IMG/VR virus record: IMGVR_UViG_3300034073_004063
Coordinates: 1 to 24,048 of that record
Length of the DNA stretch: 24,048 bases
Origin: a virus
Strand: one strand, 5' to 3'
In this document: positions 12,615 through 21,292 of the stretch, in pieces
How positions within the stretch are numbered: the first letter of the stretch is position 1
Layout of the letters: each line of letters starts with the position of its first letter
Notes under the pieces: generated by a model
What the model was told of the DNA's origin: nothing
Databases searched by the model: none
What the model saw: only the letters and a program-made list of their open reading frames with translations
Made by a program: the position numbers and the translations under genes

Positions 12615-13229
12615 ATGCCTCAAGGTCGCTCTGGCCTTTCGACCCGCACCGCGCTGAACACCGTCCTCGACGCCGGTGAAGTGTGGATCAACATTGACGT
12701 CACCGCGCTTGAGGACGGCAGCGCGACTGACCCGTGGGGTGACGCGACCGCTGCCTCGGGCGCCGTTCGCCTCGGTGGCACCCGCGGTGGGAACACCTTC
12801 AGTGTGAACCGCGTCATCCGCCAGATGCCCGTCGACGGCGCGATCGGCCCGATCAAGGGCTTCAACCGCCGCCAGACCAGCACGCCGACCCTCACCGTGA
12901 ACGCCCTCGAGATCAGCGAGGAGAACGTCGAGTACGCCATCGCGGGTGCGAACAACGCCGCCGCGGGCGTCTTCGCGAAGATCACCGGCGGCGAAATCGA
13001 AGACACGGATTACATCACGAACGTCGCGATCGCGTCGACCGTGAAGGGCACCGACACCCCCATCGTGATCGTCATCACGAACGCGATGGTCATGGAGGCT
13101 CCCGAACTCACGTTCACGGACGAGGACGAAGTCGTCATGAGCATCTCGTTCGTCGGGCACGTCCTCGCGAGCGCGCCGAACACCGAAGCGTTCGCGATCT
13201 ACCACCCCGGCACCGTCAACCCCGCCTAA
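12615..13229 (+). CDS. Major tail protein (tail tube)
   Basis: ATG at 12615 is preferred over a TTG at 12603, because GGAG at 12606-12609 is well spaced for it. The product is 204 aa. The sequence has a long N-terminal arm (LSTRTALNTVLDAGEVWINIDV), strands with GGTRGGNTFSVNRVIRQMPV, a loop with GPIKGFNRRQTSTPTLTVNA and a helix IADE-like region IEDTDYITNVAIASTV. It closes with ELTFTDEDEVVMSISFVGHV. This is the layout of siphovirus tube proteins, which stack as hexameric rings. The position, directly before the frameshifted chaperone and the tape measure, is canonical. A hairpin and a promoter-like box follow it. Confidence 0.8.
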   Translation: MPQGRSGLSTRTALNTVLDAGEVWINIDVTALEDGSATDPWGDATAASGAVRLGGTRGGNTFSVNRVIRQMPVDGAIGPIKGFNRRQTSTPTLTVNALEISEENVEYAIAGANNAAAGVFAKITGGEIEDTDYITNVAIASTVKGTDTPIVIVITNAMVMEAPELTFTDEDEVVMSISFVGHVLASAPNTEAFAIYHPGTVNPA

Positions 13230-13249
13230 GCACAACCCGACCGCTGCAT

Positions 13250-13275
13250 CGACGCCAGGAGAAATCCTGGCGTCG
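13250..13275 (+). terminator. Perfect 11-bp hairpin with GAAA tetraloop after the major tail gene
   Basis: CGACGCCAGGA (13250-13260) and TCCTGGCGTCG (13265-13275) are exact reverse complements around GAAA. No T tract follows, since the promoter-like box starts at the next base. It may lower read-through so that the abundant tail protein outnumbers the chaperone and tape measure, or it may protect the 3' end of the message. Confidence 0.65.
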
Positions 13276-13284
13276 TGCTACGTT
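13276..13284 (+). promoter_or_regulatory. Extended -10 promoter-like box before the tail chaperone (TGCTACGTT)
   Basis: TG-C-TACGTT abuts the hairpin and lies 29 bases before the GTG at 13314. With a start near 13291 the message would keep the GGAGG at 13299-13303. No -35 is visible, because the hairpin occupies the spacer. Confidence 0.45.
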
Positions 13285-13313
13285 AGGACTGACGCGATGG
13301 AGGCGTCCCACAC

Positions 13314-13742
13314 GTGGCAAAGCGCACCCCGGCAGCACCCGCCGTCGATCCGATCCTCTACACGCCACCCACCGTCACGATCGCCGGCGTCGAGTACCCA
13401 CTCCGTCGCCTCAGCATGAAGGACGTCTTCAGAATCGTCCCGATCGTCTCCAAAGGTGCGAATGCGATCCTCGCCGGCAACGGGCAACTGACTGCACCGC
13501 AGATCCTCCAGGCACTCATGCAAGCCCTCGTGACGAGCGAGCGGGAAGTTACTGCCCTCCTCGCCGACCTGATCGGTGTCACTCCCGCGGATCTTGAGGA
13601 TGGCGATCGCTTCCCGATTACCGCCGCGATCGACATCATCGAAGCCGTAGCGAAGCACGAGGACCTCCGAGCTTTTATCGAGCGCGTGCAGGCGGCAGCG
13701 GGTCGTCTGCCGGGCATGTCGAACTCGACGCCGACAGCCTAG
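13314..13742 (+). CDS. Tail assembly chaperone, short form (gpG-like)
   Basis: The GTG start has GGAGG at 13299-13303. The product is 142 aa. Key segments are VTIAGVEYPLRRLSMKDVFR (N-terminal strand pair and helix), QLTAPQILQALMQALVTSER and LLADLIGVTPADLEDGDRFP, the familiar compact helical domain of phage tail assembly chaperones. The C-terminal half is helical and ends MSNSTPTA. These proteins bind the tape measure while the tube polymerises and are absent from the finished virion. The frame ends at TAG 13740-13742, inside a -1 frame that stays open to 14101. Confidence 0.82.
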   Translation: MAKRTPAAPAVDPILYTPPTVTIAGVEYPLRRLSMKDVFRIVPIVSKGANAILAGNGQLTAPQILQALMQALVTSEREVTALLADLIGVTPADLEDGDRFPITAAIDIIEAVAKHEDLRAFIERVQAAAGRLPGMSNSTPTA

Positions 13743-14101
13743 CAATCGCGCTTCAAACGCTCAGGAGGCACGGCTGGTCAGGAACACCAGACGAAACGCT
13801 CCTGAACCTGCCGTACCTCCGCTTGCAACAGGAAGTCAGGCTCGCCAGCGAACGGGAACTGAACCAGCAACGGAGTGAGTTGCAGAAGGCAGCATTCATC
13901 GGCTGGCAAGTTCGCGACATGATCATGAGTGCCCTAGGTGCGAAATCCAGACCGAACTTCACGCAGTACCTCACGAGCCTCGGTCTCGCTGAGAACACGC
14001 AACGCCGGAAAGCGACTGCGCTCGCTCCGAAAGGGACGGGATCAGCGAATGCTGAGAAGGTACGCGAGGCATTCAAACGCGGTGGCATTCGGAAGGCGTA
14101 G
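13314..14101 (+). CDS. Tail assembly chaperone, long form made by -1 frameshift (gpGT-like)
   Basis: After the short form's stop the only open + frame up to the tape measure is the -1 frame. It has no ATG or GTG start with an SD, but it reads as good protein well before the TAG: HVELDADSLAIALQTLRRHG, then GWSGTPDETLLNLPYLRLQQ, then a charged helix through KKAAFIGW-like sequence to 14101. Joining the frames gives about 262 aa. This G/GT arrangement is standard in siphoviruses and precedes the tape measure. The slip site is not a clean X-XXY-YYZ heptamer. Candidates are T-TTT-A at 13673-13677 and the CCGGGC at 13710-13715. A TTG at 13823 could start a shorter product but lacks an SD. Confidence 0.72.
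13673..13739 (+). other. Window for the programmed -1 ribosomal frameshift
   Basis: The switch from the short-form frame to the -1 frame must occur before the TAG at 13740. TTT at 13674-13676, after a T, allows perfect re-pairing of the Phe tRNA one base back and is an unusual codon in this C-ending gene. GGC at 13713 slips to GGG less well. The join at 13712 gives the more protein-like sequence (…GRLPG then HVELDADS). The exact site is unresolved. Confidence 0.4.
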
Positions 14102-14110
14102 GATGAGATC

Positions 14111-17100
14111 GTGAACGTCTGGAGCCTGTTCGGTAGCATCAGCCTTGATTCCTCCGGTGTAACTCGCGGCCTTCGGGATACCGAGCAGGCAGCAAGCAAG
14201 TCCGGTGCTGCTATCGAACGGGATCTCGGGCAACGCCTAGAGCGCCTGCAAAGCACCCTGAATAGCATCGGCGGCACCTTCACGCTCCTGAGCGCACCTT
14301 TGATCGCGTTCGGTGCTACGGCGATTCGTGCCGCCGGCGATTTCGAATCGAGCATGAATCGCGTGCAGGGACTCACGCGAGCGACCGGCGATCAGTTCGA
14401 ACGATTGAGTGACCTAGCACGAGATCTTGGTGCCACGACCGCGTTCAGCGCCAGCGAGGCTGCCGATGCGATGGGTAACCTCGCGACGGCAGGCTTCAAC
14501 GTCGAAGAAATCTACGATGCGTTGCCGGGCGTCCTGGAACTCGCGGCCGCCAGCGGTCTTGATCTCGCGGATGCTGCCGGTATTGCCGCGACGACACTTC
14601 GCGGATTCGGCATCGAAGCGGACGAGGTTGGGCGCGTCAACGACGTGCTCGCTGATACTGCCCGATCCGCGAATACGGACGTCACGCAGCTCGGTGATGC
14701 ATTCCAGTACGTCGCGCCGATCGCGAACGGTCTCGGCTTCGAGTTCGAGGAGACGAGCGCTGCAATCGGTCTCCTCAGCGACGCCGGCATTCAAGCATCG
14801 ACAGCAGGTACTGGCCTAAGAAGCATCCTGACGCAGCTCGTCAGCGAAAGCAAAGATCTCGGCATCGTGACTCGAGACACGAGCGGAAACATGCTCCCGC
14901 TCGCGGACATTCTCGGCCAGCTTGAAACGCAAGGCTTCACGGCTGAGCAGGCGATGGCGGCATTCGGTGAAACGGGCGGTCCTGCCCTCACCGCGCTCTT
15001 GTCTCGCGGCACCGATGCGCTTCGTGAACTGAACACGCAGCTTCAGAACAGTTCCGGGACGGCTGCAGAACTCGCGTCGACGCGCATGCAGGGCTTCAAC
15101 GGCGCGATCGCCGAGTTGAGCAGCGCCTTCGAGGCGTTGCAGATCGCCGTCGCCGAAAGCGGCTTGCTGGAGTTCGTCACGAATCTCGTGAATCGCCTTG
15201 CTGGCTGGCTCACGACAATGAGCGAGTTGAATCCGCTCGTGCTTCGGATCGCGACGATCATCGCCGCGGTCGTTGCAAGCATCGGTCCGCTGCTTCTCGC
15301 TGCAGGTAAGGCAGTCGAAGTCTTCCTCGCACTCCGCACCGGTTTGACGGCAGTCACGACGGCAATCACGGTGCTTCGCACAGCGATGCTCGCCGCAGCT
15401 GGTCCAGCCGGGTGGATCATCCTCGGCGTCACCGCCCTCGCTGGCCTCACGGCAGGCTTCCTCGCAACGCGAGACAGCGCCAAAGAAGTCGAGGAGCAAC
15501 TCGGTCCTGGCTCCATCGCGTTGGAACGCAACGCGCGCGCGATCGAACTCGTCACCGCAGAAACTGAACGACTAACGACTGCCGCGAGAGACTTCATCAC
15601 CCCGATCCGCGCAGTTAGCACATCGGTGATGGACTCGACCGACAGCGTCGAGAGTCTCCGCTCGAAAGTGAACGAGATCGCTGACACCCTCGATGGTGAT
15701 GCGAAGACGGCATTCCTCGAGTACGCCGAGACGGCAATCGCGAGCGGGGATACGCTCGAGGAAGTCGGCGCTCGCATTGCGGATCGCGCGGCACGCGACT
15801 CGCTCCTCAGCCGCGTCTCGACCCTCGCGAATGACATCAACGAGAACGGTCGGCAAGCGTTCATCAACTACGCCCTCGAGTCGATCGCGACGGCGGATAC
15901 CGCCGAGGAAGCACTTGATCGAATCGTTCAAGCGTGGGCGCGCGCTCAGGTTGCCGGCGAGGAAGCCGTCCTCGCGACCGCACGATCGAATATCGAAACT
16001 GAACTGCTGACTACGACGTCGAATCTGAACACGTTGATCGATCGACGGAATGGTCTCCTCGAACAGAACGCGATTAACCAGCGGGAAGTGAATCGCCTTC
16101 GGTTGCGGGAACGTCGCGATGCTCAGGATCACACTGAGACCATTCGCCTGCTGAACTCGACGATCAACACGAACAACGATTACCTCGCGCAGTCCGCTGG
16201 CGAAGTGACGATCCTCGCGGAGAGGCAAGCGACACTTCGGACGGAACTCGAAGCGAACGACGCAGCGACCGCTGCGTTGAATCGCACCGTCGAGGGAATA
16301 ACGCGAACAAATCAGACTGCCGTCTCTTCCGGCGTTGAACCGCTAGCTGATGCCAATCGGGCACTCGCTGAATCAACGGATGCCGCGACGGAATCCAGCG
16401 TAAAGCAACGCGACGAAGCTGCTGAAGCGATGGCAGCCGCAGCTGCTGCCGCAGCGGCAGCGAATGAAGCGATCGCGGAAATCGACGCGGCAAACGCTGC
16501 CGCCCTGGGAAGCATCACCGATGGCATCGAGGCAGCGAGCGCGGCAGCGGACGCTGCAGCCGAGGCGTTGCAGCGGCAAGCGAACGCAGCCATCGAGTTC
16601 GTGTTCACGAACATCGCTGCCATCGACGCGCTCATCGACAGCATCGACACCTTCGAGTTCGACTACGAAGAACTCACGGCATCCATCGAAGCGGCAGTAT
16701 CTGACGCGAGACGCATCAGCGATGGATTGACGCGGCAAACCGAGTTGCTTGCGGATGAGATCGCGAGCGACATGAACGATCTCGCGACCCTGGTGAACGA
16801 TGGCGTCGAGGAAAGCGATCGGATTCGCGGCGAGATCATCGACAGCATCGAGGATGACGTCAGGAATACCGGCGAAGAAGTCCTCGAGTTCACTGAGAAC
16901 ATCGTCGACGGGGTCGAAGCGCAAACGAATGCCGTCCTGGACTTCCTGAATCGGAACGCGGCTGAGACGAACGAACTCATCGACGACATCGTCGATGGCA
17001 CCGAGGATATTCGGCTAGGCATCGAGGAAACGAGTCGAGCTGCCGCGGAAGCTGAGTTCCCGGATTACGCTCGGTTCGCGGAATCGACGATGGAGTTGGC

Positions 17101-18754
17101 TGAAGAAACCGCCAACCTGACTCGCAGGAAGTTTGAACTCGGTCTCGTCACGGAGAATGAACTCATTCGCGCGTTCGATGATTACGCCATCGCCATCGGG
17201 ATGGAGATGGATTTCGTTGGCGCTCAGTCGGAATCCTACCTGGGCCTCGCCGAACGACTTCGGGAAGTCGTAGCTCTCAAGAATGAACTTCTCGGGATCA
17301 CCGGCGAAGGTGGCGATCTGCCGACTGGTATCGCGACGGGCATCCAAGCGATCCTCGATCATTTCGCTGACCAGCTCGGTTACGTTTCTGAGGCATTGAC
17401 TGGCTTCGGGAATGTAGTCGTCAGGCTATTCGACACGCTAACGGCAAACGTTCCTCTCCTCGGCGATCTCCTCAGCGGCTTCTCGATTTCGTTGGATGAA
17501 GCGACGAATGCGGTTAGTCTAACGTTCGATCCGTTCACGATCCTGGCCGAGATCCTGATGACCGTCATCGACGCCAGCGAGGCTGTTCGAGCGGTCTTCG
17601 AGAGAACCCTCGAAGCTCTGCAGCCGTTCATCGACGTGGTCGGTAGCGTCATTGCGATTGCACTCGAACCGTTCCTCGCAGCCGTCGTTGATCTCCTAAC
17701 GGCATTGCAGCCGGTCATTGTGGCGTTCGTCGATCTGCTCGGTTACGCACTCGAACCTATCACGGCGATCCTGACGGATGTCTTCAAGCCGCTGATTGAA
17801 GCCTTGAGTCCGTTGTTCGTCGCGTTGTTCGACGCATTGAAGCCTCTGATCGACGTCGCAAGCAGCCTGTTCTCCGCGTTCGGTTCGCTCCTTACTGGAG
17901 CCCTGAAGCCGATCACGTGGATCATTCAGAACGTCCTCGCTCCCGTCCTGAATGGCGTCGCGGCAGTCATCCGCGGGGTGTACAACGCGCTCGCGACCGT
18001 GATCAATACTGCCGTCGCGATCCTCACGCTTGGTCGAGTTCGCAACCTCGTTCCTCTGATCGGCTCTGGACCTTCGGCTCCTCCAGGTGGGTTCCCTGAC
18101 CTTCGTGAACCTCGACCGGAACCTCCGCCTCCCGCGGAAACGATTCCCATTCCTGTCGGGCCACCTGCTCCCGTCGAGCCACCTGATGAACCACCGGATG
18201 AACCACCGGGGGATAGGGGACCGCAACCGCCAGACGATACCCTCATCGGCATTCCTCGCATTCCGAGGAAGCCGCCAGGTACTGGTGGCGGTACACCCGG
18301 CGATCGATACCCCGATGGACCCCCTCGAGGTGGCGGCGGTGGAAGGTGGGGTGGAAACAAGCCAAGTGGCACGCCACCGAGAACGCCGACGCCTCCGGCG
18401 CCGACGCCACCCACGCCGACCCCGGTGCCGCCGATTGATCGCCCAACCGTCTTCCCCGATCCGACACCCGCCGTCTTCACCGGCACCAGCCAAGGCGTCC
18501 AGTTCGCCGTCGCGACACCCATCGTCGAAGCGAGCATTCGCATGCTGCAAGCCGCGAATCTCCTCGCTGCAGCCGTCGGTGGTGGCGACCTCACGCGCGA
18601 CAGCGGCTTCGATGCCCTCCCGCCATTCACTGCGAGCCTCGAGCGCCTCACGCCACTCCTTGATCGCCTCATCCTGGAGGGAGTCGAAATCAGAATGCCA
18701 ACGACGCAAACGTTCGGTCCTCGCGGGATCACGAAGGCACTTAGGCCCCTCTGA
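14111..18754 (+). CDS. Tape measure protein
   Basis: GTG at 14111 has AGGA at 14100-14103. The product is 1547 aa, the longest gene here. Residues ~78-270 are the TP901-type tape measure core (FESSMNRVQGLTRATGDQFE, LGATTAFSASEAADAMGNLA and GIQASTAGTGLRSILTQLV). Residues ~374-455 carry several hydrophobic segments (VLRIATIIAAVVASIGPLLLA and AAGPAGWIILGVTALAGLTA) that may act at the host membrane. The middle (~620-1050) is coiled coil, with an Ala-rich tract near 775-830. Residues ~1164-1314 repeat L/F-x-P helices (ALQPFIDVV, ALEPFLAAV, ALSPLFVAL, ALKPLIDVA, ALKPITWII). A Pro/Gly-rich linker (~1320-1456) precedes a ~90-residue C-terminal domain. At about 1.5 angstrom per residue it predicts a tail of at most ~230 nm (inference). 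Confidence 0.93.
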   Translation: MNVWSLFGSISLDSSGVTRGLRDTEQAASKSGAAIERDLGQRLERLQSTLNSIGGTFTLLSAPLIAFGATAIRAAGDFESSMNRVQGLTRATGDQFERLSDLARDLGATTAFSASEAADAMGNLATAGFNVEEIYDALPGVLELAAASGLDLADAAGIAATTLRGFGIEADEVGRVNDVLADTARSANTDVTQLGDAFQYVAPIANGLGFEFEETSAAIGLLSDAGIQASTAGTGLRSILTQLVSESKDLGIVTRDTSGNMLPLADILGQLETQGFTAEQAMAAFGETGGPALTALLSRGTDALRELNTQLQNSSGTAAELASTRMQGFNGAIAELSSAFEALQIAVAESGLLEFVTNLVNRLAGWLTTMSELNPLVLRIATIIAAVVASIGPLLLAAGKAVEVFLALRTGLTAVTTAITVLRTAMLAAAGPAGWIILGVTALAGLTAGFLATRDSAKEVEEQLGPGSIALERNARAIELVTAETERLTTAARDFITPIRAVSTSVMDSTDSVESLRSKVNEIADTLDGDAKTAFLEYAETAIASGDTLEEVGARIADRAARDSLLSRVSTLANDINENGRQAFINYALESIATADTAEEALDRIVQAWARAQVAGEEAVLATARSNIETELLTTTSNLNTLIDRRNGLLEQNAINQREVNRLRLRERRDAQDHTETIRLLNSTINTNNDYLAQSAGEVTILAERQATLRTELEANDAATAALNRTVEGITRTNQTAVSSGVEPLADANRALAESTDAATESSVKQRDEAAEAMAAAAAAAAAANEAIAEIDAANAAALGSITDGIEAASAAADAAAEALQRQANAAIEFVFTNIAAIDALIDSIDTFEFDYEELTASIEAAVSDARRISDGLTRQTELLADEIASDMNDLATLVNDGVEESDRIRGEIIDSIEDDVRNTGEEVLEFTENIVDGVEAQTNAVLDFLNRNAAETNELIDDIVDGTEDIRLGIEETSRAAAEAEFPDYARFAESTMELAEETANLTRRKFELGLVTENELIRAFDDYAIAIGMEMDFVGAQSESYLGLAERLREVVALKNELLGITGEGGDLPTGIATGIQAILDHFADQLGYVSEALTGFGNVVVRLFDTLTANVPLLGDLLSGFSISLDEATNAVSLTFDPFTILAEILMTVIDASEAVRAVFERTLEALQPFIDVVGSVIAIALEPFLAAVVDLLTALQPVIVAFVDLLGYALEPITAILTDVFKPLIEALSPLFVALFDALKPLIDVASSLFSAFGSLLTGALKPITWIIQNVLAPVLNGVAAVIRGVYNALATVINTAVAILTLGRVRNLVPLIGSGPSAPPGGFPDLREPRPEPPPPAETIPIPVGPPAPVEPPDEPPDEPPGDRGPQPPDDTLIGIPRIPRKPPGTGGGTPGDRYPDGPPRGGGGGRWGGNKPSGTPPRTPTPPAPTPPTPTPVPPIDRPTVFPDPTPAVFTGTSQGVQFAVATPIVEASIRMLQAANLLAAAVGGGDLTRDSGFDALPPFTASLERLTPLLDRLILEGVEIRMPTTQTFGPRGITKALRPL

Positions 18755-20472
18755 TGCAGTGGCGATTGCAGGTCGCGACGCCAGCGAACGTTAGCGTCGC
18801 GACGTACGGACCAGGTCAAGTGGACGGCGATGGCGGCATCGTAAGCTTCGACAGCTTCGATGTCGACTCCGCTGGTAACTGCCTCACGATGCAGTTCAGC
18901 GCGTTGCCGAGCAGGAACGCGATCGGTCCGAGGTACATCATCACCCTGCAGCTGTACGACACGGGTACGAGTTCGTGGGTGAGTGTCTGGAAGGGTGTCG
19001 TGACGACGGTCGGGACGACTCGATCGGATCGCGTGCAGACTTACGAGGCGCTCGGGTTGAAGCAGCGGATGTACGAGGCTCCGATCGTTCGGCTTCCGTA
19101 CTGGCCTTACGCTAGCCTCACCAGTACGGATGCTGCTGATCTTCCGGCATTCAGTCTTACTGGTCCTCTTGGCGTGACTGTTTACCCCGGCGTGACGAGG
19201 GATTCAGATTCGACACCCACGACTGGATTCTCGATCGGAACTGCGCAGACGGACTTTCAGATTTTCGGGGACTTCCTCGATCAGAGAGCAGCGCAAGTCG
19301 GCGCATTCATCGTGCCAGCCAGCGAGACGTACGTGTACGACGGCGTCACGTTCAACGCTGGCGATGTCGTTCCTCCAGTCAGGTGGGGTGTCGATGCGAC
19401 GGGGTACTTCTTCTTCCGTCGCGTGTTCGATTCTAGCCTTGCGGTTGATGAGACCGATCCGAATGTCAGCGTCGAATGGCAACCCATCTCGACAGAGAAC
19501 CAGTTCACGTTCCCGTACCTCGTACTGTTTGCTGGCGGACCTCAAGCGAATGTCGTGACTGTGCTTTCTCGTGAGGCGACAAGCAGTACGACGGTCGATA
19601 TGACCGGCAACGCTTTTGGTGCATTGTCGATACAGCCGACGACTGCCGTCTTTCCAGGCGTCAGTGATGCACCGTTGATTCAGAAGGTCATCACAGTCAC
19701 GAACCCGCTTGATTACTACATCAGGAGAAGCGAGTCGTTCGCAGCGAATGCTGATTGGAACGATCTTGCTGATGGCACGGATGGGGACCTGACGACTTAC
19801 GCGAGCGTTTACGCTGGCGCAGCTGTCGCTCACGCCAGTGGGCAGGCGGTCGATTGGTCTGATCCGAGCGTCATCCAAATCGACGCTGAAGCTGGAGACG
19901 TCATCGTTCTCTGGTACAGCAGCGATGCGCCAGTGCCGATTCTGAGAACTGGTTCGAAGTCGGCTTTTATCGGTCCGACTCAGTACACGTGGACGAGTGA
20001 GGTCGTGTACGAGTTTCCCGCGACGAACACGGACACGGAAATCATCCCGAGGCAGGTCGTGATTCCATTGAATCCACCAGCGCCAGCAACGTCGATCACG
20101 ATCGACCCTGTTCAGTTCATCAAGATCCTCGGCGTGACTGGCTTGCGAATCTACGATTGCGCTATGTACGAAGTCGATACTGACGTCAGGGATCGCGTCT
20201 TCCAGAGTCTCATCAAGCCGTTGCAGCAGGAAGCCGCAATCGTCGACCTGCAGGGGTACCAGGGGATCGCGACGGAACTGGATATCGCACCTGGTGACGG
20301 CGGCACGAACGTCATCATGCCCGTCGAGCGCGTCGAGTACCGCATCACGATCGATGGCGGCGTCACGACGAGGTATTACGCCGGGCAGCGGTACGACGCT
20401 GATCTCGAAGCGGAAGCGATCGTGCTCGACGCCCTCGTTCGTCGCCTCACTCAAACGAAGGAGACGCTGTGA
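18754..20472 (+). CDS. Tail hub-like / distal minor tail protein
   Basis: ATG overlaps the tape measure stop (TGATG). The product is 572 aa. The N-terminus (1-115) has strand-rich sequence with GNCLTMQFSALPSRNAIGPR, LQLYDTGTSSWVSVWKGVV and QTYEALGLKQRM. This is the order seen in phage tail hub domains that read 'polarity-free ligand frame, displacement from path, effect on map'. A central ~180-400 part includes VEWQPISTENQF and a DWNDLADGTDGDLTTYASVY segment, similar in style to the 'DGD-x-x-T-y-A' turn of discoidin or galactose-binding folds. The C-terminal part (460-572) ends in a helix EAEAIVLDALVRRL. It is the first gene after the tape measure, where distal tail and hub proteins sit. The exact subtype is uncertain. 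Confidence 0.6.
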   Translation: MQWRLQVATPANVSVATYGPGQVDGDGGIVSFDSFDVDSAGNCLTMQFSALPSRNAIGPRYIITLQLYDTGTSSWVSVWKGVVTTVGTTRSDRVQTYEALGLKQRMYEAPIVRLPYWPYASLTSTDAADLPAFSLTGPLGVTVYPGVTRDSDSTPTTGFSIGTAQTDFQIFGDFLDQRAAQVGAFIVPASETYVYDGVTFNAGDVVPPVRWGVDATGYFFFRRVFDSSLAVDETDPNVSVEWQPISTENQFTFPYLVLFAGGPQANVVTVLSREATSSTTVDMTGNAFGALSIQPTTAVFPGVSDAPLIQKVITVTNPLDYYIRRSESFAANADWNDLADGTDGDLTTYASVYAGAAVAHASGQAVDWSDPSVIQIDAEAGDVIVLWYSSDAPVPILRTGSKSAFIGPTQYTWTSEVVYEFPATNTDTEIIPRQVVIPLNPPAPATSITIDPVQFIKILGVTGLRIYDCAMYEVDTDVRDRVFQSLIKPLQQEAAIVDLQGYQGIATELDIAPGDGGTNVIMPVERVEYRITIDGGVTTRYYAGQRYDADLEAEAIVLDALVRRLTQTKETL

Positions 20473-20834
20473 CTCCCCTGTCGATCACGCCGAGCGTCGG
20501 TAGCGTCCTGACGTTCAACGTGTACACGATCCAGCCGAGAACGAAATCGTACGCCGTCACGGCATTCCAGCCGAGGTACTCGACGGATGCTCGCGTGGAT
20601 GGCGATCTCCTCGAGTTACCATCACCACTCACCGTGCGGGTCCTGATGGATGAGGCGTCGTACAAGGAAGCGTACGAGGCAGCGTACTCGGTGATCGCGA
20701 CGGCGAACTTGGCGACGCAAGTGGTGACTTACGAGGGTACGCAAGCGGTGGATGGGATCGTGAGTGCGACGATCGAGTTGGAGCAACCGCATGTGTTCGT
20801 GACGCTCGCGTTCGCGCCGACGGGTCCAGCATGA
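20469..20834 (+). CDS. Tail-tip protein, unknown (121 aa)
   Basis: GTG at 20469 overlaps the hub stop and has AAGGAG at 20458-20463. The product is 121 aa and beta-rich: SVGSVLTFNVYTIQPRTKSY, LLELPSPLTVRVLMDEASY, a helix KEAYEAAYSVIATANLA and IVSATIELEQPHVFVTLAFA. A short strand-helix-strand protein after the hub suggests a tail-tip or baseplate-periphery subunit. I recognise no family. The stop overlaps the next ATG (ATGA), so it is co-translated. Confidence 0.6.
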   Translation: MTPLSITPSVGSVLTFNVYTIQPRTKSYAVTAFQPRYSTDARVDGDLLELPSPLTVRVLMDEASYKEAYEAAYSVIATANLATQVVTYEGTQAVDGIVSATIELEQPHVFVTLAFAPTGPA

Positions 20835-21292
20835 CGCCGTTCGTGACGCTTGATACGACCGCGATCACGCTGGATAGCACGACAGCGTTCACGTGGGATG
20901 AGGATGCTCCCGCGACGAATGGCTTCGTGATTTTTCGTGATTCATCGGGATCGTGGTCGTACATTGTCGGGAATGCTCAAGCGGATTCGATCACGTTCGA
21001 TCGTCAGATGCTCAGGAATCCGTACGGGAGCGTCTGGTTCCAGGCTGGCAGTGGTCGACCTGGTCCTCAGTTGCTGCGCGTGACTGGTGAAGTGTGGTCG
21101 GTGGCGAATGATGGCATCGTGACGGCAGCGGGGGACGTGAGCGCAGTTCAGTCTGCCGCTGAGGATGCCGTTCTGATCCGGGTGATTTTTGGGGATTTTG
21201 ACATTCTGGCGTTGCAGTCGTTCGCGCGAACGCCGATCGAGGCGGGGTACCGTGTCGATATGGTGTTCGTGACGGCGAGCGGGAGGAACTGA
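20831..21292 (+). CDS. Tail-tip protein, unknown (153 aa)
   Basis: ATG overlaps the previous stop. The product is 153 aa, almost all strands with aromatic residues: FVTLDTTAITLDSTTAFTWD, GFVIFRDSSGSWSYIVGNAQ, RNPYGSVWFQAGSGRPGPQL and AEDAVLIRVIFGDFDILALQ. Its shape suggests an immunoglobulin-like or jelly-roll domain. The function is unknown. Position between hub and fibre suggests an adaptor for receptor-binding proteins. GGGAGG (21281-21286) near its end is the SD of the next gene. Confidence 0.6.
   Translation: MTPFVTLDTTAITLDSTTAFTWDEDAPATNGFVIFRDSSGSWSYIVGNAQADSITFDRQMLRNPYGSVWFQAGSGRPGPQLLRVTGEVWSVANDGIVTAAGDVSAVQSAAEDAVLIRVIFGDFDILALQSFARTPIEAGYRVDMVFVTASGRN

Noticed and set aside
16430-16600. 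Direct-repeat or CRISPR-like pattern in the tape measure
   Set aside because: It is an Ala-codon-rich coiled coil. There are no spacers and no regular unit length.
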